From assembly GCA_947629755.1 (NCBI GenBank), contig CANREY010000016.1, positions 1-32,913 of the forward strand: DNA of 32,913 nt. Direction: 5' to 3'. Positions 23,086 through 31,365 of the stretch are shown piece after piece; within the stretch, counting starts at the first letter, position 1, and each line of letters starts with the position of its first letter. The position numbers and the translations under genes were made by a program. The stretch comes from an uncultured Oscillospiraceae bacterium (GTDB lineage: Bacteria; Bacillota; Clostridia; Oscillospirales; Oscillospiraceae). The notes beneath the pieces were generated by a model that searched no databases, was not told where the DNA came from, and saw only the letters and a list, made by a program, of their open reading frames with translations.

Positions 23086-24642
23086 ATGGAGAGAAAAGAC
23101 ATCAAAAAAATGTGGATCGCGGACCAGGGCGACGGCACTTACCGCAACCCCATTTTGTATACGGACTATTCAGACCCCGATGTTATAAGGGTGGGCACGG
23201 ACTACTTCATGGTGGCCTCCAGCTTCAGCAACGCCCCGTCGGTCCCGCTATTACACTCCAAGGACCTGGTGAACTGGAAGGTCATAAACTACGTGATGCG
23301 GCGCTTGCCCTTTAAAAGCTACGACCGGCCCCGCCACGGCTGCGGGGCGTGGGCCCCGGCTATACGGTTCCACGACGGGCTCTACTACGTGTTCGTGCCC
23401 TTCCCGGACGAGGGTATCATGATGGTCACGGCGCGGGACCCCTGGGGGGAGTGGGACGAGCCCGTGATGATCAAACGGGCCTCCGGGTGGATAGACCCCT
23501 GTCCCTTCTGGGACGACGACGGTACCATGTATATGGTGAACGGCTTTGCCAAGAGCCGCATCGGCTTTAAAAGCGCCCTGTACCTTTGCCCGATACGTGA
23601 CGACGGGAAGGGGCTTGAGGCGATAGTGGACGAGGGCATGTTCGTCTACGACGGGCACAGGACCCAGCCCACCATCGAGGGGCCAAAGCTCTACAAGCGC
23701 AACGGCTGGTACTACATATTCGCCCCGGCGGGGGGCGTCAAAACAGGGTGGCAGACGGTCCTGAGGTCAAGAGACATCTACGGGCCCTACGAGGAGAGGA
23801 TCGTTTTGCGTCAGGGCGGTACGCCGGTGAACGCCCCGCATCAGGGCGGCTGGGTGGACACCCCGGAGGGGGAGGACTGGTTCATTCATTTTCAGGACGT
23901 GGGCAGCGCCGGGCGCATAATCCACCTCCAGCCCATGCGCTGGGAGGACGACTGGCCGGTTATCGGCGTAAATCAGGACGAAAACGGCTGCGGCGAGCCG
24001 GTGCTCAGATACAGAAAGCCACGGGTGGAGGGGGCGTGCCCCATAGACGCGCCGGAGGACAGCGACCTCTTTGACGGGACCGCGTTGGGGCTCCAGTGGC
24101 AGTGGAACGCCAACTATGACGAGAGCTGGTATTCTTTGCGGGACGGCTCCCTCACGCTCCGGGCGGTGCCTCAGGAGGAGGGGACGCGGCTTTGCGATAT
24201 GCCCAATCTCCTCTTGCAGAAGTGGCCGACGCCGGAGTTTACCGTTGAGACATGCCTTCACACGGAGGGACTTCGGGAGGGGGACGGCTGCGGTATGATC
24301 TCCCTTGGGGGATTGTGCGACGGACTCATCGCCTTTAGGCGCGGGGACGGGCTGGAGCTCCGGCAGAGGACCGGCCTTACGAAAAAGGGGCCGGAGACCG
24401 ACGACGACTTGGGCGTCAGGATACGCGGCGATGTACTCTATCTGAAAATGACCGTGGAGGCGGACGCCGTCCGCTGGACATGGAGCCCGGACGGGGAGAA
24501 ATGGTCCCCCGCAGGCAAACCCACAGCGGCCACCGCCGGCGTCTGGGTGGGCGTCAAGGTGGGACTTGCCGCCTTCCACGAGGGCGACGGCGGCTCAGGC
24601 GAAGCGCGGGCGGACTACTTTGTGTTCCGGCCGCTGGACTGA
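23086..24642 (+). CDS. GH43 beta-xylosidase/alpha-L-arabinofuranosidase with C-terminal beta-sandwich
   Basis: This roughly 518-residue protein has a five-bladed GH43 propeller (about 15-300), then a concanavalin-A-like C-terminal domain (about 325-515). Catalytic residues fit GH43: Asp30 in SDPDV (base), Asp137 in WIDPCPFWDDDG (pKa modulator) and Glu198 in IEGPKLY (acid). There is no signal peptide. Activity is probably removal of arabinose or xylose from pectin or hemicellulose side chains; the subfamily is not settled here. The start is uncertain: GTG 23059 overlaps the preceding stop, while ATG 23086 has AGGAAAGG about 12 nt upstream. Confidence 0.9.
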   Translation: MERKDIKKMWIADQGDGTYRNPILYTDYSDPDVIRVGTDYFMVASSFSNAPSVPLLHSKDLVNWKVINYVMRRLPFKSYDRPRHGCGAWAPAIRFHDGLYYVFVPFPDEGIMMVTARDPWGEWDEPVMIKRASGWIDPCPFWDDDGTMYMVNGFAKSRIGFKSALYLCPIRDDGKGLEAIVDEGMFVYDGHRTQPTIEGPKLYKRNGWYYIFAPAGGVKTGWQTVLRSRDIYGPYEERIVLRQGGTPVNAPHQGGWVDTPEGEDWFIHFQDVGSAGRIIHLQPMRWEDDWPVIGVNQDENGCGEPVLRYRKPRVEGACPIDAPEDSDLFDGTALGLQWQWNANYDESWYSLRDGSLTLRAVPQEEGTRLCDMPNLLLQKWPTPEFTVETCLHTEGLREGDGCGMISLGGLCDGLIAFRRGDGLELRQRTGLTKKGPETDDDLGVRIRGDVLYLKMTVEADAVRWTWSPDGEKWSPAGKPTAATAGVWVGVKVGLAAFHEGDGGSGEARADYFVFRPLD

Positions 24643-24665
24643 AACGCCGTTTTGCCGGGATCAAG

Positions 24666-24749
24666 ATGAAAAAAGCAGGGAATGCGGAGAAGCCGGGACT
24701 TTATGTCCTGCCAATATGGGGGAAATTTTACGGAAATCGGGCGAAATGA
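24666..24749 (+). CDS. 27-codon small ORF coupled to the ABC exporter
   Basis: The gap between GH43 and the exporter contains an ORF beginning ATG AAA AAA and ending in a TGA that overlaps the exporter start in the arrangement ATGATG. The peptide is basic with an aromatic middle (LYVLPIWGKFYG). No hydrophobic signal or double-glycine leader is seen. The Shine-Dalgarno sequence is weak (CGGGATCAAG). It may be a leader peptide coupling exporter translation to the operon, a small exported peptide or chance; the frame is also open further upstream within the GH43 gene. Confidence 0.35.
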   Translation: MKKAGNAEKPGLYVLPIWGKFYGNRAK

Positions 24750-26671
24750 TGTTCTCTTTTGACAAAATGCGGTCTGTCAACGACCGCTATCGCATACCCC
24801 CTCCGAAGCGCCTGCGGGAGGTGCCGCGCTGGCTCCACAGACTGGTCGGGGCATTTACATCGAGACTTCTCTATATTTTCCGGCTGGTGTGGGAGACGCG
24901 AAAGAGCCTCCTTCTGATGATGGTGTTCATGTGCGTATTCAACGGCGTCATGCCGGTGGCGATCTCGCTCATCGGCGCGGCGGCGCTGAACGATTTGGCG
25001 GAGGTCTACGCCGGGGCGGAGCTGGCCTTCCGGGCGGTGGCCACGCTTCTCATCTGCCAGTTTGCCTGTATGTTCCTGACGGACGCCGTGCGGCGGGTCT
25101 ACACCATGTTCATAAGCGTCTCCGGGGAGCTGGTGTCCAATCACGTCAAGCAGAAGATCATGGAGAAGGCAAAGACCATCGACATGATGTGCTACGATTC
25201 GCCTGATTTCTACGCCCGCATGGAGAACGCCAACCGGGAGGCGGGCAAGAGGCCCGTCCAGATCATGTCCTCCGCTTTCTCCGTGCTCAGCACCGCCATA
25301 AGCATCGTAAGCTTCACGGCGGTGCTCTTTACCGTCAGCGCGTGGATACCCGTGTGCATCATCGTGACGGCTATCCCCTCGGCGGTGATCAATTTCATTT
25401 ACAGAAGAAAAAATGTGGACTATATGTCCCGGCGCTCCAAGAGCCGCCGGCAGATGGATTATTACTCCAATACTCTGGTCAACAAGGACCTTGCCAAGGA
25501 GATACGCATATTCAGCCTGGCGGAGACGTTCCGGGAAAAATATCAGGCCACGTTTGACGACTACTTCAAGGGTATGCGAAGGCTCCAGACGGAGGAGTGC
25601 CTCTGGACTGTGGGCGCGGCGGTGGCGACAAACGCGGTCTACTGCCTTTTGTACCTCTTTTTTGCGCGGGGCGTGTTCGGCGGACAGTACGACGTGGGCG
25701 GATTTTCCCTGTTCACCGGGGCCATCACCTCCATCGGCACCGGCGTCAGCACCCTCATAAGCACCACCGCGTCCATATACGAGGGGACGCTGTTCATCAA
25801 CAATCTGATGGAATTTCTGAGCCAGAAGCCCATTCTGAAGCCCATCGCGGACCCTCCGGCCGCTGTCCGTCGCCATCAGGGGCACGTGATCGTCTTCGAG
25901 GACGTGTCCTTCCGTTACCCCGGCGCCAAGGAGGACACCCTGCGGCACATCGACCTTACTATCCATGAGGGCGAGACGGTGGCCGTCGTGGGCTTCAACG
26001 GCGCGGGGAAGACCACGCTCATAAAGCTCCTGACGCGGCTTTACGACCCCACCGAGGGGAGGATACTCCTGGACGGCCACGACATTCGGGAATACGACGT
26101 GGACGAGCTCTATTCCATTTTCGGCATTATCTTCCAAGACTTCGGGAAATACGCCGTGTCCGCCGGGGAGAACATCGCCTTCGGGGACGTGCTCAGGTCC
26201 GCGCGGGACGGGGAGATACGCCACGCGGCACGGGAGAGCGGCGCCGACGACTTCATAAGCGGCCTGCCCCATGGCTATGACACGCCGCTTATGCGGTACT
26301 TTGAGGAGTACGGCACGGAGCTCTCCATCGGACAGTGGCAGAAGCTGTCCATCGCCCGCGCCTTTTACAGGGATTCGGACATACTCATTCTGGACGAGCC
26401 CACCGCGTCCTTAGACCCCATGGCGGAGCAGCGGATATTCGAGGAATTCAACGCCATGCGCCGGGACAAGACCAGCATCTTCATCTCCCACCGCCTTTCC
26501 AGCGCCACGCTTGCGGACAACATCTTCGTCATGGAGCGGGGACAGATCGTGGAGCGGGGTAGCCACAGGGAGCTTATGGAGAAAAAGGGGCTATATTGCG
26601 AGCTCTTTACCACCCAGTCCCGGCGGTATGTGACAACGGACGGCGACAAAAGTAGCGCCGCCGGGAAATAA
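24746..26671 (+). CDS. ABC exporter, fused membrane and ATP-binding half-transporter
   Basis: This roughly 641-residue protein has about six membrane helices (about 40-345), then a nucleotide-binding domain (about 375-620). Walker A is GFNGAGKT (416-423, Lys422). The signature is LSIGQ (526-530), where canonical transporters have LSGGQ. Walker B is ILILDEPT (Asp550, Glu551), and the switch His lies in FISHRLS. The fused layout and type mark it as an exporter, not the importer ATPase. It probably acts as a homodimer because no second half gene lies nearby. ATG 24746 or 24749 is preferred because an upstream extension would overlap GH43. The substrate is unknown; a peptide, lipid or drug is possible. 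Confidence 0.88.
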   Translation: MMFSFDKMRSVNDRYRIPPPKRLREVPRWLHRLVGAFTSRLLYIFRLVWETRKSLLLMMVFMCVFNGVMPVAISLIGAAALNDLAEVYAGAELAFRAVATLLICQFACMFLTDAVRRVYTMFISVSGELVSNHVKQKIMEKAKTIDMMCYDSPDFYARMENANREAGKRPVQIMSSAFSVLSTAISIVSFTAVLFTVSAWIPVCIIVTAIPSAVINFIYRRKNVDYMSRRSKSRRQMDYYSNTLVNKDLAKEIRIFSLAETFREKYQATFDDYFKGMRRLQTEECLWTVGAAVATNAVYCLLYLFFARGVFGGQYDVGGFSLFTGAITSIGTGVSTLISTTASIYEGTLFINNLMEFLSQKPILKPIADPPAAVRRHQGHVIVFEDVSFRYPGAKEDTLRHIDLTIHEGETVAVVGFNGAGKTTLIKLLTRLYDPTEGRILLDGHDIREYDVDELYSIFGIIFQDFGKYAVSAGENIAFGDVLRSARDGEIRHAARESGADDFISGLPHGYDTPLMRYFEEYGTELSIGQWQKLSIARAFYRDSDILILDEPTASLDPMAEQRIFEEFNAMRRDKTSIFISHRLSSATLADNIFVMERGQIVERGSHRELMEKKGLYCELFTTQSRRYVTTDGDKSSAAGK

Positions 26672-26691
26672 ATCAGGAGGATAAAAGCGCA

Positions 26692-28974
26692 ATGGAGCTT
26701 CACTACGAAAGCCCTGCCGAATTCTGGGACCAAGCTGTGCCCCTTGGCAACGGGCGGCTTGGCGCCATGGTGTACGGCGCCGTGGCACGGGAGCACATAC
26801 AGCTCAACGAGGAGGGGCTTTGGAGCGGCGGCCCACAGGACCGGGTGAACCCGGACTGCCTTGACAATCTGGAGAAGATCCGCGCCCTGTTCCGCTCCGG
26901 TCAGGTGGAGGAGGCACAGCGCCTGGCCGTCAGCGCCATGTCCGGCACGCCCTTCACCCAGAGGGCCTACCAGACGCTGGGGGATCTGTGGATCGACTTT
27001 TTTGACGGCGCGCCCGAAAAGCCTGAGAGCTACTCCCGCGGTCTTGACCTTCACCGGGCCGTGGCGTGGGTGCGCTATGGCGCGGGGGAGCGGGAATATG
27101 AACGGCAATATTTCATCTCCCGCCCCGCGGACTGCTTGGGCCTACGCCTGACGGCCAGGGGCGGCGGGCGGCTGTCCTTCACCTGCCGCCTGGACCGGAG
27201 CCATCATATAGGCTTTACCGGCCACGCGGGCGGCGATACCCTCGTGTGCTCCGGGGACCAGAACGGCATCGGCTGGGCCATGGGACTGAAGGTAATGGCC
27301 TCGGACGGGGCCGTCAGCGCCATAGGCGCGCGCCTCACCGTCCGGGACGCCACGAATGTGACCCTGATTTTCACGGCAAAGACCGGTATCGGCGTCAACC
27401 CCGGAAAGAGCCCTTCGGAGGGACTTGCCGCAACGGTGTGTGAGTCCCTCTCGGACGTCCGCGCCCGTTACGCCGACGCCGGGGCGATGCTGGCGGAGCA
27501 TGAGGCGGACTTCGGGGCACTCTTTGGCCGGGTGGACCTGCGCCTTTCAGACCCCGCCTCCCGGCCGGACCTCGACGACCTCCCCACCGACGCGCGACTG
27601 CGGCGCTTCGCCGCGGGGGAGGCCGATCCGGGCCTCGCGGCTCTCTATTTCCAGTACGCCCGGTATCTCATGATCTCCGGCAGCCGCCCCGGCGGACTGC
27701 CCCTGACGCTCCAAGGGCTCTGGAACGAGGAATTTACCCCCGCCTGGGATTCCAAATACACGATAAACATAAATTTGGAAATGAACTACTGGCCCGTGGA
27801 GGTCTGCGCCCTGCCGGAGTGCGCGGAGCCGTATTTTGACCTCCTGCGTCGGGTGGCCGGGAGCGGCCGGGACACCGCCCGGCGAATGTACGGCTGCCGG
27901 GGCTTCGTGGCCCACCACAACACAGACATACACGCGGACACGGCCCCACAGGACGAGTGCCTGTCTGCCACCTACTGGGTAATGGGCGGGGCGTGGCTGT
28001 CCTTACATATCTGGGAACACTGGCTTTTCACCCGCGACCGGGAATTTTTGCGGAAAAATTTCGATATTCTCGAAGAAGCCGTCCTCTTCTTCCGGGATTT
28101 CCTTCAGGAGAACGGGAAAGGGGAGCTGGTGACGCTGCCCTCTATCTCCCCGGAAAACACCTTCTATCTCCCCGGCCCCGGCGCAAGGGTGAAGGCCAAT
28201 ATGTGTGAGATGCCCACCATGGATATTGAGATCTTAAATGACCTCATCAGCGCCTACCTGGGCGCCGCCGAGGAGCTGGGGACGGGCGCGCTTGTTGGCG
28301 ACGCCCGGAAGATGCTCTCAAAGCTGCCCAAGCTCCAGATCGCCTCCGACGGGCGGCTCATGGAGTGGCAGGAGGAGTACGAGGAGTTCGACCCCGGCCA
28401 CCGGCACATCTCCCACCTGTTCGGCCTCTACCCCAGCGCCCAGATCACCCCGGAGGACACGCCGGAGCTGGCCGCGGCGGCCAAGAAGTCCCTGGAGTAC
28501 CGTCTTGCCCGCGGCGGCGGGTACACCGGCTGGAGCCGGGCGTGGATCATCTTGTTCTGGGCGCGCCTCCGGGAGGGGGACCGGGCTTTCCGGGACCTTC
28601 GGGCGCTCCTGACGGACTCCACCTTTGAAAATCTCATGGACACCCACCCCAGAAAGGGCCGCCCCAGAGGGCGGGTATTCCAGATAGACGGCAACATGGG
28701 CGCCGCCGCCGGCATCGCGGAGATGCTGGTTCAGAGCCACAATGGCCGGATACGTCTGCTGCCGGCGCTCCCCACGGCGTGGCCGGAGGGGGAGATCCGG
28801 GGCCTTCGGGTCCGGGGCGGCGGCGAGGTGGACGTATCCTGGCGGGACGGCCGGCTTATAAGCTTCCGCCTCCTTGCCCACAGCCCCTTCCAAGGGCAGA
28901 TCGTCTACGGGGACACGGAGCGTCGCGTCGGCTTAGATGCCGGTGAGAGTATAAAGTGGAAGGCCGGTAATTGA
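26692..28974 (+). CDS. GH95 alpha-L-fucosidase/alpha-L-galactosidase
   Basis: This 760-residue protein matches GH95 from the opening (PLGNGRLGAMVYG, LNEEGLWSGGP) through the (alpha/alpha)6 barrel. Active-site landmarks are NINLEMNYW (Asn359, Asn361, Glu363, Asn365), corresponding to the asparagines that activate water. Others are WQEEYEEFDPGHRHISHLFG with the probable general acid at Glu561 or Glu562, and QIDGNMGAAAGIAEM. No signal peptide is seen. GH95 enzymes release alpha-1,2-linked L-fucose or L-galactose, and both occur in pectin and xyloglucan side chains. AGGAGG lies about 10 nt before ATG 26692. Confidence 0.93.
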   Translation: MELHYESPAEFWDQAVPLGNGRLGAMVYGAVAREHIQLNEEGLWSGGPQDRVNPDCLDNLEKIRALFRSGQVEEAQRLAVSAMSGTPFTQRAYQTLGDLWIDFFDGAPEKPESYSRGLDLHRAVAWVRYGAGEREYERQYFISRPADCLGLRLTARGGGRLSFTCRLDRSHHIGFTGHAGGDTLVCSGDQNGIGWAMGLKVMASDGAVSAIGARLTVRDATNVTLIFTAKTGIGVNPGKSPSEGLAATVCESLSDVRARYADAGAMLAEHEADFGALFGRVDLRLSDPASRPDLDDLPTDARLRRFAAGEADPGLAALYFQYARYLMISGSRPGGLPLTLQGLWNEEFTPAWDSKYTININLEMNYWPVEVCALPECAEPYFDLLRRVAGSGRDTARRMYGCRGFVAHHNTDIHADTAPQDECLSATYWVMGGAWLSLHIWEHWLFTRDREFLRKNFDILEEAVLFFRDFLQENGKGELVTLPSISPENTFYLPGPGARVKANMCEMPTMDIEILNDLISAYLGAAEELGTGALVGDARKMLSKLPKLQIASDGRLMEWQEEYEEFDPGHRHISHLFGLYPSAQITPEDTPELAAAAKKSLEYRLARGGGYTGWSRAWIILFWARLREGDRAFRDLRALLTDSTFENLMDTHPRKGRPRGRVFQIDGNMGAAAGIAEMLVQSHNGRIRLLPALPTAWPEGEIRGLRVRGGGEVDVSWRDGRLISFRLLAHSPFQGQIVYGDTERRVGLDAGESIKWKAGN

Positions 28975-28975
28975 A

Positions 28976-30010
28976 ATGCGCATAGAAAACGGATTGAAAA
29001 CAGCGCCTATCACCGAGGAGCCATTCAAGGTTTACGGTCTGACGGTCACGGATAGGGAAGCCCGGAAATTTTACCGTCTTCCGGAATATATGATGAAAAT
29101 AATGCCCCAGTATGAGTTTCAGGGCCGCCGGAGCGTGGGCGGGCGGGTGCGCTTTGCCACCAATTCCAAAAGGATACTGGTCAGACTGGCCGTTGACGCC
29201 TGCCGGGAGGATATAAATATCCCCCTCACCGGCTCCGCCGGGGCGGACGTGTACCTTGGGACAGGGCGGGACGCTAAGTATCTTGGCGTCGCCGCGCCCG
29301 GCGTACACGGGGAGGCGGAGACCACGGCGGAGAAAATATTCAAAAAGGGTCCGGGGCTTGCCACCGTGACGGTGAACCTGCCCCGCAACGACCTTCTTCT
29401 GGGAATGGAGATCGGGGTTGAGGAGGACGCCGTCCTCCGCAAGGCCCCGGACTACCGGGTGCGGGACCCCATCGTATTCTACGGCTCCTCGATAACCGAG
29501 GGCGGCTGCGCGGAGAGGCCGGGAAACGCCTACACCTCTCTTGTGTGCCGCTGGCTGGACGCGGACTACCGAAATTTCGGCTTTTCCGGCAAGGCGAGGG
29601 GAGAGAGGGAGTTTGCGGAGTACATCGCCTCACTGCCGAAGATCTCCGCCTTCGTCTACGACTACGACCACAACGCCCCGGACCCGGTTCATCTGAGGGC
29701 CACCCATGAGGCGTTTTTCCAAATCGTCCGGCGGGCCCACCCGGACGTCCCGGCCCTGATCCTCAGCCGCCCGGACACTGACAAGGACCCGGCGGACTCG
29801 GCGGCCCGGAGGGAGATCATACGGGCGACTTATGAGCACGCGCGGGACGCCGGAGATGAGCGGGTCCGGTTTCTGGACGGCGGGACCTTCTTCGGCACGG
29901 AGGGGCGGGCGGAGTGCACAGTGGACGGCACTCACCCAAACTCCCTTGGCTTTATGCGAATGGCGGAGGCGGTATATCCCGTACTTCGGGAGATGCTGGA
30001 CGGGAGGTGA
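28976..30010 (+). CDS. SGNH/GDSL-type carbohydrate esterase with N-terminal beta domain
   Basis: This 344-residue protein has an N-terminal beta-rich domain (about 1-155) like that of two-domain acetyl-esterases, then an SGNH hydrolase domain (about 160-344). Block I is YGSSITEGG, giving Ser172 as nucleophile. NFGFSGKARGE supplies the block II Gly, YDYDHNAP (with Asn) fits block III, and DGTHPN carries Asp317 and His320 of the triad. No signal peptide is visible. In this operon an O-acetyl esterase for pectin or rhamnogalacturonan oligosaccharides is likely. Its ATG lies one base after the GH95 stop. Confidence 0.85.
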   Translation: MRIENGLKTAPITEEPFKVYGLTVTDREARKFYRLPEYMMKIMPQYEFQGRRSVGGRVRFATNSKRILVRLAVDACREDINIPLTGSAGADVYLGTGRDAKYLGVAAPGVHGEAETTAEKIFKKGPGLATVTVNLPRNDLLLGMEIGVEEDAVLRKAPDYRVRDPIVFYGSSITEGGCAERPGNAYTSLVCRWLDADYRNFGFSGKARGEREFAEYIASLPKISAFVYDYDHNAPDPVHLRATHEAFFQIVRRAHPDVPALILSRPDTDKDPADSAARREIIRATYEHARDAGDERVRFLDGGTFFGTEGRAECTVDGTHPNSLGFMRMAEAVYPVLREMLDGR

Positions 30011-30015
30011 GCGGC

Positions 30016-31338
30016 ATGACGGAGCTTGCGCCGGCGGCGGCTGAGTTCGAACGCCGGCTCGCGGCCCGGCGTGTGCGGATACACGGGTATCTGATGATAT
30101 TCCGCGGGGAGCTCGCGGCGGAGCGGTACTGGCCGCCCTTCGGGCCGGAGACTAACCACCGAATGTACTCCGTCACCAAAAGCTTCACCGCCCTGGCGGC
30201 GGGACTTCTTGTGGGGGAGGGGCGGATAGGACTTCGGGACCCGATCTGCAAATATTTTTCGGATAAGCTACCGCCGGCTGGGCCGCACCCATGGTGCGCC
30301 GAGATGACAATAGAGGACATGCTGACCATGCGGACCTGCCACGGCGGCACCACCTACAAGCGCTGCGATGGCGACTGGGTGGAGTCCTTCTTCCGGGTGA
30401 CGCCGGACCACATACCGGGGACCGTGTTCGCCTACGATACGTCCTCGTCCCATGTGCTGGCGGCGCTGGCGGAGCGGTTGACCGGCATGGATATGCTGGA
30501 CTATCTGCGGCGCGGCGCTCTGGACGCGCTGGGCTTTTCAAAAGGGGCGTACATTTTGAAGGACCCCGCCGGAGTGTCTCAGGGCGGCACGGGGCTCATG
30601 TGCACCCTGCGGGACGTGGGCCGGGCGGCGTATCTGTGCCTCCACGGCGGGACTGCGAGAGGCCGGGAGCTGATCCCGGCGGACTTCATGGGCCGCGCCA
30701 CGTCCAACATGGTGCCCACCGACCTCCATATGTCACTGGACGAGCGCAACGGCTATGGGTACTTCTTCTGGAGGCCGCGGGTACCGGGATTTGTGATGTA
30801 CGGCATCGGCGGACAATTAGCGCTGTGCTTCCCGGAGGCGGATCTCTGCCTTGTGACCATGGGGGATACACTGGGCGACCCGGCGGGCCTCCGGAGCATC
30901 TACGACAGCTTTTACGAGACCGTCTGGCCCTGTCTGGGCCTAACGGAGGCGGTACACGAACAGGAACCGCCGCACATAGCGCCTCCTTCCGGGCACTATA
31001 CATTATTTGACAATGACGCCGGCTGGACGTGGGCGGAGCCGGACCCGGACCGACGGGAGGTGCGCCTCGGAACGCCGGAGGGGACCGTCACACTCTCCTA
31101 TGGGGAGAACGACGGCGTGGGCGGCCGGACCTTCCCCGGCACGCCCTACCCCTGCCAGTGCCGTGGGGAGCTGAAGGCGGGCCACCTTATCCTTCACTGC
31201 TACGTGACAGGCGAGGAGCAGGGCCACGTGAGCATGGACTTCGCGCCCAAGGATACGCGCCTTAGTATACGTATGACAGCCACCGACGAGCCGTTTTTCA
31301 AAAAATTCCGGGGCTTTGTCTCAGGAATCAGGGAATAA
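30016..31338 (+). CDS. Beta-lactamase-fold serine hydrolase, probable esterase
   Basis: This 440-residue protein belongs to the class C beta-lactamase/penicillin-binding-like family. The nucleophile motif SVTK (Ser52, Lys55) is clear. The second motif, normally YxN, reads Tyr140-Asp141-Thr142 in AYDTSSSHVLAAL. The third appears as GIGGQ, with no KTG. A beta-rich C-terminal segment (about 330-440) follows the catalytic domain. No signal peptide is seen, arguing against a role in cell-wall or antibiotic hydrolysis. An esterase removing acetyl, methyl or other groups from imported oligosaccharides is inferred. ATG 30016 is preceded by GGGAGGTGA and begins 5 nt after the SGNH stop. Confidence 0.82.
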   Translation: MTELAPAAAEFERRLAARRVRIHGYLMIFRGELAAERYWPPFGPETNHRMYSVTKSFTALAAGLLVGEGRIGLRDPICKYFSDKLPPAGPHPWCAEMTIEDMLTMRTCHGGTTYKRCDGDWVESFFRVTPDHIPGTVFAYDTSSSHVLAALAERLTGMDMLDYLRRGALDALGFSKGAYILKDPAGVSQGGTGLMCTLRDVGRAAYLCLHGGTARGRELIPADFMGRATSNMVPTDLHMSLDERNGYGYFFWRPRVPGFVMYGIGGQLALCFPEADLCLVTMGDTLGDPAGLRSIYDSFYETVWPCLGLTEAVHEQEPPHIAPPSGHYTLFDNDAGWTWAEPDPDRREVRLGTPEGTVTLSYGENDGVGGRTFPGTPYPCQCRGELKAGHLILHCYVTGEEQGHVSMDFAPKDTRLSIRMTATDEPFFKKFRGFVSGIRE

Positions 31339-31365
31339 ATGTTTTTCAATCGAAAGGAGCATAAA

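Noticed and set aside
24566-24745. 60-codon N-terminal extension of the ABC exporter
   Set aside because: It would overlap the end of GH43 out of frame, with low-complexity, non-conserved-looking residues.
24728-26272. 514-codon open frame on the minus strand across the ABC exporter
   Set aside because: The plus strand encodes all ABC motifs. The antisense peptide is rich in His, Arg, Pro and Gly with no recognisable domain.
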